DNA of 27,468 bases, from assembly GCA_019648995.1 (NCBI GenBank), contig BLXT01000975.1, positions 2,368,420 to 2,395,887 of the forward strand, read 5' to 3'. Position numbers and translations under genes: made by a program. Shown in pieces: positions 10,001 through 23,653 of this stretch; the stretch's first letter is position 1; every line of letters begins with the position of its first letter. This DNA comes from Plakobranchus ocellatus. Its lineage: Eukaryota; Mollusca; Gastropoda; Plakobranchidae. The notes beneath the pieces are model-generated. The model was not told where the DNA came from. It searched no databases and saw nothing but the letters and a program-made list of their open reading frames with translations.

Positions 10001-13000
10001 TCCCTTTTACCACAAGCTCTGAATAAAAAAAAAATACAGTGCAATTGCTTGTCTGCGACTTTCCTTGGCTTCACTGTGATGACAACGCTGCCTACTGTCC
10101 GCATACCTTTCTGCTCAAGCAGCCGATCGTTTTTTGTGCACGAAGGAGTGGCCAAATGAATGGGTTAGTGGATTAATGAACACCGTTGCTCGAGAGACTA
10201 TAGATCAGCTGCTGTTCTTTGTCTCTACTCAGTGGATTACAATCGAGCACAATAAACATTATAGAAGAAAGCTTGTAATAAAATTATTTTACCTTAGTAG
10301 GCTGAAAACAGTCTGCGAGTGAGGAATGGGGCTGAGGAATGTCAGAATGGGTTTGTTTTGGCTTGACTAAAAAGGATTTTTTCAATGACGGGAAAAGGAA
10401 TGGAATGTTGTCATATTTTTCTACATTTTAAAACGTGTTACAGCAAGCTAGAGAGGCTTTGGAGTAAAAAAGTTAGTTCAACAAAGGCTATTGCCCGTAT
10501 GACCTCATTTCCGCAAAGCTGTGTGCTCGAGGACTACCTGCAGCCGATGGATAACGAGTGCGTTCGAGCGCTCGCCCCGGTGTAGCACGCTATAATGACT
10601 CTACACCAGAAAGACTCTAGAGTCAAATAGGCGGCCGCCAGAAACACTCTAGAGTCTATATGGCGGCCGCCAAAGACACTCTAGAGTCTGCCTGGCGGCC
10701 GCCAGAATTACTTAACAGTCTGTCTGGCGGCCGCCAGATTGACTCTGTCTACGCGAAAACGATCTGGCGTGGGCGGGGCTTACGCCACATAGATTCTAGA
10801 GTGTTTCTGGCGGCCGCCAGTCCGACTCTAGAGTCTGTCTGGCGTGAGAGTCATTCTGGCGTGCTACACCGGCACTTTAGGCACTGAGCCAGGCTGAGAA
10901 AAATAATGAGGTAGACATAATTTACACATAATATGAAAATTTATGAATGTTTTCAATTCGATCTTGACTCTATACATGATAATATATTGCTCTCCTTGAC
11001 CTGGAAAATGATATTTCGTTTGTAAACGTTGACTGTTTCTTTTGATTTTTATGACTATTGTACCACGGTTTTCCGGTAATTATTATGCATTTATATTTAA
11101 ATGAACCACATTGACAAAAAAAAAAAAATTTAAATCAACTTTTCTCTTTGACAAGTATTGACAAAAATAAATGGTGTATTTCTTTGAAATAGTATGTTTG
11201 TTGTGTTGAATTGTTTTAATGGATGGATGGTTGACATGTGTTTCTCATGATGAGACTGACATTTCCTCTCACACTAAAGATTTGAAAGTAAGATGCCAAA
11301 ATCATCAAAAACTTTGAAAATCCTGAGTGGTATGCCGAAACTGATATTTTCCTACACCTTAACAGATTTGTTTTCAGATCAGTGCTTGAGTATACATGTA
11401 TACAGTTTATTAATCATGGATATGCCGAGAATTTTTTATATTAAACTACTTCATCCAATACATGTAAATAATCAAGGCTTTGTCTGACAAAGATCTTCTA
11501 GTCCTAGTGGTGGATCAGATTGTGAAATTCATTTCCTTATTGCCTCCCTTGGAAATTGTGATTCACCCTACATTGATCTCAGACTTACAAAATTCTTAAA
11601 AGCTGATAACTCTAAAAATGATTTTAAGGAAGAATTCAAAGAAGTGACGGTCAAATACCCTAATTCCTGACATATGGAACAGGCTAGGCGCTGCTGCCTG
11701 TTCTATGACAGAAGCATCAGCTTTCCAATTTAGCCTTAATGTAATAGAAACATGTGCATAATCAAATCTTATCGTCATTTTAGACTTTTTATCATGTTCA
11801 AAAGAACTAAATAACACAAAAAAGCCCTGTCATTTGTATTCTTTCTTTCGCAGAATAGAAAAGAGACTAAATAAAATGGCTGAGAAACAGCCCAGAGCAA
11901 GTACAGAAATCCTCGATTTTTAAAAACTTTGATATTCAGATAAAAAAATTAGTGACACCCACTTCGCCCACAGTCATCTCCTTTGAAGCCAGCCGTGTCG
12001 TCGTTATATTCTACTTGAGTGAATGATTGAGTAGATTTCTCTCTCACTCGAAGCATATAATTTAAAGTGAATAATTTAACGACTTTATTTAAGATTGATG
12101 AACCATTATTAAAGGTACCGGTCTGAATAAGGTGTTTTATACACAAGAACGGCAATTTTTTAAAAGGTATCTTCCTATCCCTCCCCCCGAGATACATATA
12201 AGTTACAAAGATTGTTTATGAGTCGTTTTGTCCTTTTCGGCATTACGTAGGGCTGAAACCTTGTTTTGGGAATAAAACCAAACTAAGATTCTGCTGGCAG
12301 AGCAAAAGTTCTTCGTTTGAGTTCCCAAATTAAATATTCCCACCAATTTCCTCTTTGAATTTGTATTGAAAGATGGCATGCAGATGGCCATGTTATCATT
12401 CCCCTCTTGATGTGAGGCAAATTATGAATGAGATAATATGGAGAATTAATTATATTATACAAGAGAATGATGCGATGGGAGAGACATTGGGGTAAATACT
12501 GAAAGAGAAATAAAATTAGATGGGAGATGTAGTGCCTAAATATCCGCCAGGGATTGGAAACAGTCTAATTTAATGTAACTAATTTTTAAACTGAAACAGG
12601 CGAATTTGAAACGAGCTCCATTTCGAAGCCCAGTTTGTTAGATCTAACAACTGTCCGTTCCTGGGCCATGTTGTCGTTTTAGCGCGAACTACCTGAACGA
12701 TTTCACGGCTTTTCTTGTTCTCAGATGCGCATGTATTACAAAATGGCCATTAGAAAATGTAACCACACGGTAGGCCCTATTTCGGAAGAGTGGAACCCTT
12801 GCCCCTTTTTCTCTCGTTTATCCTTTTAATTTTTCATGAATTTTACATCCTGGTTATTTGTCATTATTATTGGTAAAACTGACACTACTGCGTCGATTTT
12901 TAAAAATTTGAATGATGATTAAAATAATTTACTTGGGTAGAACTCCTCTTACTTCTCTTTCTTCATCTCCCCCTCCTCTCCTTCTTCTTGTTCCTCTTTT

Positions 13001-13153
13001 TTTTTTTTAACTTAAAAAAAAATTATTATAGTAATCTTCTTTTTCTTCTTAATGCTCAAATATATACTTTTATTTGAGATTCCTACTAAAAAAACCCCAA
13101 AAAACAACAAAATACAGTCATTGTATCTCTCATATGCCTACTTCTACTACTAT

Positions 13154-13222
<69 letters not shown>

Positions 13223-14391
13223 CACTGCTATTGCTACTGCTACTGCTACTGTTACTAACCCAACCGCTGCTGCTGCTGCTGCGGCCGCTGTACCTACTTC
13301 TAATCCATTGCCACTTTCTCAAGTTTAAACAAATAACCAGATTACTAGGGATAACACAGAATGAGAATTTCAATATTTAATGAATTTATAATCCACTGAA
13401 GAAATTGAAAAAAAAAAAGCATTATGATGCCTAGCATGAATCCATTTTCTTTTTAAAAACTAGTACTTCCTATTTAAGTCACGATATTAGCCACGAAAGA
13501 AAGGTGAAAAAAAGGGATACAAATTGTGGCAACTTGTTTTTGAGTTATTAAACTTTTTTTTTTTTTCATTCCTTTTTTTTTGGGAAAACTGCTCTCAATT
13601 GGCTGGCTTTTTTTCTCTGTATACAGTTCACATGTTATAACAATCATACCTCGTAAGTAATTATTTCAAATTCTTACGTGTCATATGGTTCAGCGACTTT
13701 CCAAGGAGAATAGAGGGCAGTCAATGTTTGATTGTCGAAAGCTGTGATATTGCAGTTGCTAATACACCTTAAAGCCTTGGTCTGTGGGGGTTTTTCAATT
13801 GCAGCTCCAACTCCAATCCAAAACATAAAGATAAGACTACCAAACAAACCGCTTAAAGCACCCTAAAGTAAGAAGGTATAATTGTTAAATTACTTAAATA
13901 AGTCATTGTAGGTAGTAATATTAACTATGGAGTTTACCGCGATTAACATATGTCTTAAGACAACTTCTAATGAGTGAATGGTTACAAATAATATATTTAC
14001 AGGAAAAAATATTCGTAGGTTTTTTTCTATCCTTCTTTTAAATACTTTTTTAAATACCTATAACTTCAAACATTGTTATATGTTGTCACATAATCACTTT
14101 ACCTGCATCCACTATTCACTGTGACAAAGCTCACAAAATGCAATTTCTTCAGGCTACAATAAATGGTTTTAAATGTTCCAAACTCATGCAACTTGAAACT
14201 CATTTGTATTGGCCTTGACATATTATTATTATTATTACCGTTTTATCATTATTTTTATTTAGATGATATTTATGATATGGTAATAAAAATACAAAATGGC
14301 ATTTTTATAAAGCTCAGCGCCAGGGTAGGCTAGAACTTTTACTCAAGAATAATGAAAAAATGTTTTTTTTTTTTTATAGAATACACATCCT

Positions 14392-14442
<51 letters not shown>

Positions 14443-14525
14443 ATCTCCCTCTCCCTCTCTCTCTTTCTCTCTCTCCCTCCCTTTTTCTCTCATTCTCATG
14501 CTTCCGTCCTGATACCTCTCTCTTT

Positions 14526-14568
<43 letters not shown>

Positions 14569-17500
14569 GATATAATCCTCATTATTGTCCTTTAAATTAT
14601 GGAATCACAATTTAAAATTGGGCATTACTTTAGATTGACTAAGGAAAACATATTTCATTACGTCCTAAAAGTCTTGTAATTTCCAATTTTTTGGAAGGAT
14701 CTTGGCGGAGAATTTCACATGTCAGGGCCATAAAAAACAAAGGATCTAGATTTATTACTTAAGGTTGTCATATTGGCGTTAACTGTTTTCAAATATTTTT
14801 GTATCAGATAACGAAGCAAGTATGCATAAGTGTAAGGAATAAGGGGATCCTCGTTGAAGCATTGCCATACATGCACTGATTATACAAAGTATCCCATTTG
14901 TATTTAATAACATGTATTAGGGGTAGCCAGTGCTGAGTAGCAAGCATTGAAAAAGCAGCATAATATCTTTTGTTTTCTTCAAATTATGTTGGGCGATATT
15001 ATTTTGAGTTACCTATTACTTCTTTAATTTTTCACATGAAATACCAATCCGTAATGAGTTATGGTTTTCTAATGTGGTTAAAAATCCATGAATTTACCAT
15101 TGTTTCTGGTGTTTTTGATGGGACGATTCTTCTCACGCGGCTAATTTTCATGATCTCAAGATGTGTAGTTTGCCATAGATCGTTAATAATAATTATATCT
15201 GTATATCATATGAACAGAACAAAGTAGGATCAAGACAGACGCAGTTTTTCACAAAACTTGAAAAAGTAAAGATTGTTCTAGCAATACACTGAATCTTGAT
15301 CTGCCTTTTTTTATGATTGTTAGATCTTATTTTTGTTTAGCACCAACTGGTCTTTGTTCATTTATTCTCTATGGAAAAAAATATGTATGGAATCCACATA
15401 CAAGCTCTTTGATGCTATCTGGTGTTATAGAACAATAAATCTGGGTGTTGTCAAAATAAAAATGCTTACCTCTTACTCACGTCTACTAATGTAAAAAGTT
15501 AAGTGTACATGTCCATTAAAGAGCACTTTATCTTTAATGTGATAATGTGATGTGGGCACACCCTACACCATAATTTGATGAACATAATTTCAACCACTAG
15601 AGTTACCCTATTTTTCCATTCGTAATTTTCAGCCTTTTCAACAAAATTTTGTTACCAACTGTACCAAATGAGAAGGACATCTATTAACCTTGAGAAAGCA
15701 TACCTTTTGAATGCACCTTTTTTTTTTTAAATGAAAAATGGTAGTGTCGAAAAGTTTCAAACACAGAGCTTACAATACTATTAGCCCAGGGAAAAAACAT
15801 TCCAAGAGAGAACAGTCCCAGCAAAGGTCCACCAATCATACCATAGAGAGAAAGGGCAGCCTATGGATGATGCAGAAAAATAAACTTCAATAACTTTCAT
15901 TGAATAAGATGGAAAAAATAACGTATCTCTAAAGAAAAAACAAAAAAAAAAACAAAAAAAAAACAGTTTATTTACAAGTTTTGAAGACAAAATTTTTGAG
16001 AGAAATTAATGAAGCATGCATAGAACATTGGATATTCCCCAGGTGAAAAATAAATTGACCTGAATAATCACAAAATTCAGTAACCCTTTCGTTTATCTAC
16101 TGTACATTATTATAACGATACATATGGCCCCAACACAAAGTTACAAAATGAATATGTTATTTTTAAAACGCTTTTTTTTCATCGTTTTACCTGTAAAATA
16201 CTCCCTAGCAGGGATGCAACATAGGTCAGACACAGGCAAATTGCCCCAAAGATCATAGCTGTTTAGATAAATCAATATAACTTGATGAATAAACTTTGCA
16301 AGAAAAAAAAAATTTAAATGTTCAAATATTTGGAATAAAGCTGTTTTCTATTTGCTATCTCTAGGCACATGTATCGATTTTATTTTAAAAAAATTATTAA
16401 GAATAATATCTTAGTGTGAAGCAGAAAAAAAAATTATTGCATATAGCTATTGTCCTCAAGGACTACTTTTTGAGCTAGTAACAAGAAAAAATAATCAATC
16501 TCTCTTCTTAGCAAAACCTACTCGTTAAAAAAATAGAATGTCTGCAATGGTTTTGAGGATAGTTTTCAAAAACATAACGTTCAGAAACGAAATACAGAGT
16601 GATAGATAATGATCAGACATCCTTAATAAAAGAATGTGTTGTTAATGATGTAAGTAACACATTATTTTTCAACAAAGACAGAGAATGCTTAAAAAAAAAG
16701 TAATAGCAAAAAAGTGATGACATTCTACAAGACAACCATGATGTAATTAGATTCAGTTACCTTGCTGATATACACTCGTGAAACATGCACATTTTCTATT
16801 CTGCAAGTACTTATATAAAGTAAATATTTTTAGTGTGAGTAAAAATGACTTCAGGAAAGGCAGTGATGATAAAATTAATAGTAAAGATCGAAGATTTTCT
16901 ACCAACTTTTTTTCCAAAAGAAAGGGAGATTTGGTAATTGCAGATGGCTAGCACACTATGGTGACACTCATTCTAAGTACCTTCATTTTTAATGGAAAGA
17001 AATAAACAATTTGTAGACAAGTGCACAATTACAAAAATATTCAGGCAATTCAAGAAAAAAAAAAACTTGCAGCTTTGTATTCTTCTCTTTGTTTTTTTTT
17101 TTTTAATTGTCAGGACATTTAAAATATGAAACAGGCCTAATCTATATACTTTGAAATTGAAAATTTCCTGTTGTGAGAACAATGGTATAATTTATCTGTA
17201 TCGCAAATCCATTTCTGAGTGTATCTTCTTATGTAAAAAATCATAAAAGGAAAATATTGGGGTTATTTTATACCACAGGCCATTTGACTAAACTGTTGTT
17301 TTTATTTCTAAAAGTATCGACATTTACACCACCCTTGCGAGCTTCTAGTGCAATATTTTTTTACGAAGAAATAACTGATTTTGTTTGGATGGGCAACAAA
17401 TTGTTTTTAATTGATTTTATAGAGAAAGTTTAAATATTAGGACAATTACATCAGCGACCATGTCATACCAAGAATTTGAGATATCAACCTAGCTTTCTTT

Positions 17501-20500
17501 TCCCTCAAGCTCTTTCCTAAGTAACTGTGGATGCAATCTTCTAGAATGGCTGCTGATATAGAATTCAGGCCTGAGGATATGGTACTGTAAATGTAAAAAA
17601 TAAGTTCTTATATTGATCATAATAGTAAAACATAGCAAATCATGCCAAAATCTTAATGATGATAATAATAAAAACGATGACATGGCTAAATGAATTATAA
17701 TAAGTGTAACAGTTTGATAAAATTAATTAAAGAAACAAACAAACAACCATTCCTATTGTTTGGTCAAGCTTTTGTTTTAATTTACATATTTTGTAGAAGA
17801 ACCAATCCAGATGAAGATTGAAGCAGGTAGGGAAAAAAGACGTACTGGGTACATGCACTAGATTGAACCTATACATCTAGATCTGTGTAATCACTTCAAA
17901 ATTTAAGACTGGTATTAGACACTACTAGGAGCAATTCTTTGACTTTTGTTTGGGAAATTCTAAAAAGTTCTTATTCATCATAACTTATCATCAAAATCAA
18001 AATAGAACACATATGCACATATGAGCTAACTGAAACAAAAATATCAACACAGGAATTTTTTCAAAATGATAAATAATTATTGCACTCAATGATGTCTATA
18101 ATAGGCCATTTTACTATTTAATCTGCATACGCTTTTAATTAATATTGCCAACTTAAATAATCTTGATAAACTTGGCACAATCCTAACTCTCTAACGTGCA
18201 TACAAAAATGTGCGTCAAACTCTTGTGAAAGCTAGATGATATAGGCATTGGAAACAAAGTCCAAAACAATTCTACAAGAGCAATAGGAATTAGGGTTATT
18301 TACACTTACTTTTATCACAAAAGTTTGTACGATTATAAATGAAAAATAAGAAGAGCACTTCAAATACCATATCAAACAACATTTTGCTACAATTGTGAAA
18401 ATGAGCCAACGGAATTCAAAAGCAATTTATTACTAAATTTCAAATCGATACCTCACTTATGCAGTAAGTATAATAATACTGATAATCGCAATGTTGTTGA
18501 TGGTGGACATAGAAATTTAAACAAAATTAATTATTTCTAAAATAAAAATTATTCTTACTGTAGTCAAAAAATAAGAACAATGGTAATGAAATGACGCATC
18601 ACTCTTTTGAACAATCATTTTCTTATACCAAGAAGCAGAATAATATTTGATATTTTCAAATCTTTTAAAAAAAAAAAAAAAAGAAATGTTGCAACGAATG
18701 TTCTGATATAGGGTTATCAAAAATACCTTGAAAATATTGATATGGAATTTAAATAGTTTTCATGATTTGCCAAGTTTGCATTATTTATCACAGAAACTGA
18801 AAAAAGAAAAGAAGTTAAAGCGTAGTGCCTAAAAGTTAAATAAAAACAGAGAAATACCTGAGAGCCCCACTAAATAAACCAGCAACGAAGAGGCCGGGTA
18901 GTCCTGTCATGTCCCCAAGAACATCCATGACAAATATTGGCAAGAGCTGGAATGAGAAAAGGTGAGCTTTATGCAAAAGATTTCAACACCATACAAAGAT
19001 TTTGACAGCACATACTGACTCTATCAGGACATAAACATTCAGTCATAATAGGATTTTTTTAGTCTCGATTTCTGTCTATTATAACATTAACAATCAATTT
19101 GTGGTAAATTAATAAAAAAAAAAAAAAACAAACCAAAATCGCATCAGTTTTTAGGACAATGCTGGAAAAATAAGAGTGCTCCCAAGGAGCAAGTGCGAAG
19201 AGGAAAATGCTAGGGTGTGCTAATTGAGAAAGTGTTACCTTGAGCAGTCATTGCATACATTGTACTCTTCCTCTCTCTCTCGCCCCCCTCCCCCTCTCTA
19301 TCTCTTTTTATCTCATTCCCTCCCTGCCTTCCTCTGTCCTTTATATAAACCTTTTTATACAATAATTGAAACTTGAGATACTATTTTATTATTTACGGCA
19401 TTTACCATCAATGAAACGGGAGCCAATGTTTACCTGATTGGAATCACCCACAAATTTTGCTTTTAGGGGATCACAATTCTCATAAAATGCTGCCATGTAG
19501 ATACCAATGAAGCAACACATATAGAGAATGATACACAATCCTGGAAAGTTCATCCACATAGCGCTGAAGGTAAAGTAAGCAGTACAACAATGATTTTACT
19601 GAGCAAAAGTCTCAATTTCATTGCATTTGTAAATTTTAGTCATGCGCAGCCAAACACATACATGTAATATAATGCAATGGTTACACACTATTTAACAACA
19701 ACAACAACAACAAAAAAAAACTAAGACCATTGGCAAAGAATATATTCCACGCATAAAAAGACACGCTCTTGCCATAAGAAATACCTTGACAACATTGAAT
19801 CAATTTTTGCTCTCTCTACGAATATATCAGAGTACGAGAACTCTGTTACGAATACCCACATTTGTGCATCCTTAAGCGTGCGGCATGTAGCGGCTCTTTG
19901 AACTTGAGCCTGGTTTGTCCCATAGACGGACACCCAGGTAAAATAAGTTCCAATCACTAGCGCCCATACACTGTGTCGCACAGACGGATCCACTCTGAAA
20001 CTGAAACGGAGGTAAATAAAATCTCAGCAAAATTGCATTACCATTTAGGATGAGATTGTCAAAGTTTCCATCTGCAATTACTAAGTGACGGTGCTTTCTG
20101 CAAGAACATGTTCTTTAAAACACATAGACACACAAAGGGAAAAAAATTAACAAATGAAACCAGAACAAGGAGATTTAGAGTTTTTTGCCTTCTACAAAGG
20201 CTTTACCTGTACCTGAAGCTGACAGAAGTCATGAAGTTTGACCTTTCTCATTTTAAAGCTTTATATATTTGCTTCACTCATTGCATCTTCTAAAATATTC
20301 TACATCTATAAAGGATTGATTTCAATATTCTGTTTCACCTTCTACTCTCCTAGAAAGAGATTAGTCATAGCAAATTTCAGGTCTAAAGGCTGTTATTGAT
20401 GCGCCAAATCTTGATTTGTTTTGTTTCAAAATATGATACATTTTTTAATACTTTGAAGAAAAAGAAGAGAATTTAATATTACAAGTGTTCATATATCTAA

Positions 20501-22216
20501 CCAGTAATTCCCAAAAAACTTGACATTTAAGAATGCAAATCAATACATCTAACAAAAGGCCCCTATAATAATAATAATCATTAGAATGACATAATAATAC
20601 ACACCACCGCCTCCTCATTAACTTCAATAACAGTTTTTTTTTTAATTCTATGTTTAGGCCTTAATTGTGAATATTGACACAAACGTTAACTAGCACAAAA
20701 TGTGGAATTTAACCTACAATAATAGTGTTAGGTCGAACGAAAAAAGTAAGGTTGATACAATAAATTGAAGTATCAAACCTGTTTGATACAATCTACATAA
20801 TATTACATCTATTAAAATTAAAGATAATTCAGGCCAAGTGCTTTGAGTAGGCGTGTAATGCGCTATATTTAAGCATGTTTTTTGTACATGCGTTTGGCAA
20901 CTTAATGAACAATGCTATTAAAAATTGAAATTCTCCTTCATAATGTTAAACAATTCTACTGACTAACTGGCTACTTTGATTTTTTTAACCCAGGCGTCTC
21001 TGTTGTCTATGTTCGTGGTCATTGCCAAACACCACAGAAGATATATGACAATATATCCTTGCCAAATCCTTTTGGCCAATGTTTCCCTCATACCATTCTA
21101 TTTTATTTTTTAAATTTCAGCCCATTTGAATAAAACTGTCTGAAAAACATTTTTTGTACCTGAAGAGTGTTTGAAAGTTGGTTGCCAGCTTTAGCAATGC
21201 AGCTGACGATTACCATTGTCGTAATATTTTCTAAGTTTTATATATAAATTTTGGGTGATTACTTAAGCATTAAATTATTAGGGCACATGTACGTACAAAA
21301 AATTGCCAAAAACAAAAACAAAATAATAAACATAAATCGCAAAAAATTTATCATCCATGTCATTGCTAGGCTGCAAAATTTTCAGCCTTCACAGTTAGTA
21401 AGCGTATTTTCTAAGTCAATAAGATAATTTTGTATTTTTATAGGATAAACATGTATTCTTATAATTATATAAAAAAAAACCCCTTACTCATCAAACTTTA
21501 CTCTTCCTGTTCTCTTGGCGGAGTCCCAGACCGCATCCCAGCTACCAACTGTTGTTGCGCCACGTATCAATACAGCCAGAAGCCCAACCATCATCATGAT
21601 CACTTGAAAGGAGTCAGTCCACAGCACTGCCTTCATACCTCCCTACCAAAACGACAGATAGTAAATAAATGAAAAAAAATCTTAATAAGAAAGAGGTATT
21701 TTTTTGCAATTCGTTTGGAAAAAAAAATTGTAACAATATCATCAATTCATACTTTAAAAACACAATAAAAATATAAAGGAGATAAAAAGATCAAAGCGTA
21801 CTTTTAAGTGCAAAAACGTCAAAAACTAGAAAGCATTTACTTTTTTTTTATCGCTAAAACGATTGAACTTGAGAGTTAAGGTCAAATTTTGCCTATGGGA
21901 TTTAAAAATATAATAGTCTGTTTTTAAATTGTGTCGGGAAAGGTCATTAAGAATCATGAAAAAGAGTTTTAAAAAAATCTTTTTTGATGTCAGAGTTTAT
22001 ACTTAATAGAGTGATAAGGATAAAGGGTTGGGGTTGCTTTTTCTTTATTTAGCTAAAAAATTTAATGTTCAGTGAGTGGGACTCGACACACGCGTAAAGG
22101 AGGATACCCGTATGCCTATAAATGTCATACATATGATATTCTGCTAACGTGTGTGTGTATGTATGTGTATGTGTGTGTATATTAAATATGTGTATATAGG
22201 TATAATATTATATTAA

Positions 22217-22251
<35 letters not shown>

Positions 22252-23615
22252 ATTCTATCTTTCTATCTATACATTGGGGCGTCGGTAGCAGTGGATAGCG
22301 AATTTGCCCTCAGATCTGCAGCGACCCCTCTGTGCGTTAAAGCCCCACTACTGGCGCCCTGGCCTGACGGAAGGCCTGAAAGTCTGAAATCACTTTTTTG
22401 TAGACTGTCTTTATACGTGAAACCAAACCATATAATTATATATATGTATATATATATATATATATCGACATGATGTTGTCCATGCTCTAATGATTTTTAC
22501 TTAATGTTCGGTAGTCAAAATATAATTAGGGGCCCCTAGTAAGAAGTGATTAGTGAAGCATTCAAATGAATCTCTGCATTGTTTGTACGGAAATGTTGCA
22601 GCGGCAAGCATTGTCGACTAAACACTTTGTGACAATAAAACAACTTACCAGAGCAGTATAAATAGTACACACAACTCCTACTGAGATCACAGCGCCCCAC
22701 AGGGAAAAGCCTGTAACTGCATACACAGATCAAAATCAAAAAAAGGGTAACCACCACTAGCACCGGTAAACATGCAACACCGTAGAAAAATAATTTAAAA
22801 GCAAGGGGAAAAAAAGAAAACAAAAGACAGCTTACAACAACAAAGTCACATACGCACACAATTAATAAAAAAAAAACTTCAAATATTTTCCCATTGCTTA
22901 AAAAACAATAAAATAACTACATTACCTGTTTTTGATTAAAAAAAAAAAAAAAGACATCTCCACTATCTCTGAAGTTTAGGACGGATTTAACCGTCATTTT
23001 TGATGACGAATACAGGCACAATGCATGATAACCACAACAAATTTCAAGCTTTGCATGATTTCAGTGCGATTTTTCCTTTTTGTGTGAATAAAAATTGTTT
23101 ACAACCCCCATCTCCTCTGCAGGCTATGGCAATGTTTTTGTTGATTCAGAGACAGCTTTTATTTTGTTTGTTTTTTTTGTTTTTTTGAAGAAATGCTTGT
23201 TATTAAGTTATTATACTTAAACGTTTACCTGGAATGGTTCCCATGGCAATCTCTCTCCTTACTAGTTAAGTGATAAAACCGATTGTGGCAAACTCCTAGT
23301 AATTATGAGCATAACTTACGATTGCTCATTTATTTTTCTCTGCGCTCCTGGAGTGGTGATATCAGCCCTAACCATATTGGCCATATTTTAGATGAAATCG
23401 TCTATTGTTCTTAATCTATTGTTCGCGTATGTTCTTCTGCTTACCGATTCCCGCTTCTCCTTGAACTCTGCCCTTTTTAAAAAAATTCTTATATTCATGT
23501 CACTAACAATATCATTTGCGAAACAGTTTGCTAGGGATAAATACTGAAATTAAGGCTTGAATTATAAAGGCCCCGCTTTTTACAACACACAAAAACATGC
23601 ATGCGCTCGCGCACA

Positions 23616-23653
<38 letters not shown>

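Larger units (their letters stand above)
5386..13677 (-). other. Large SLC5 intron carrying most of the mobile DNA
   Basis: 8,292 bp between exons K and J. It contains the SINE at 6134-6293, the reverse-transcriptase element and its tandem tail (8271-9896), the foldback element (10577-10872) and triplet repeats (13146-13290). I see no gene in 5386-6122, 6305-8150, 9897-10576 or 10873-13140, apart from a doubtful open frame near 11487-11670. Confidence 0.85.

Noticed and set aside
10577..10872. Cloning-vector or linker contamination, because GCGGCCGC and TCTAGA are NotI and XbaI sites.
   Set aside because: The sites repeat on a 16-bp lattice inside long inverted arms with ordinary AT-rich genomic flanks on both sides; polylinkers do not look like this.
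10577..10872. CpG island or promoter.
   Set aside because: The GC-rich stretch is wholly explained by the palindromic repeat units and is only about 300 bp, with no exon next to it.
11949..12391. Two adjacent minus-strand open frames of 82 and 62 codons.
   Set aside because: No recognisable motif, no splice or element context; consistent with chance in intronic sequence.
13052..13373. Open frames of poly-Tyr, poly-Thr and poly-Ser on both strands.
   Set aside because: They are translations of the (ACT)n/(GCT)n repeat in an intron.
14352..14570. Open frame of alternating Leu-Ser.
   Set aside because: Translation of the (CT)n microsatellite; no protein-like sequence outside it.
16748..16833. 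Possible extra SLC5 microexon with VYISK before a GTAACT donor.
   Set aside because: Unnecessary once exon G ends at 17469, and its phase does not fit either neighbour.
17489..17584. Alternative end for SLC5 exon G at AG|GTTGAT.
   Set aside because: It leaves two bases and breaks the frame of exon H; the donor 20 bp further on (G|GTATGA) restores frame and the family's ISQ residues.
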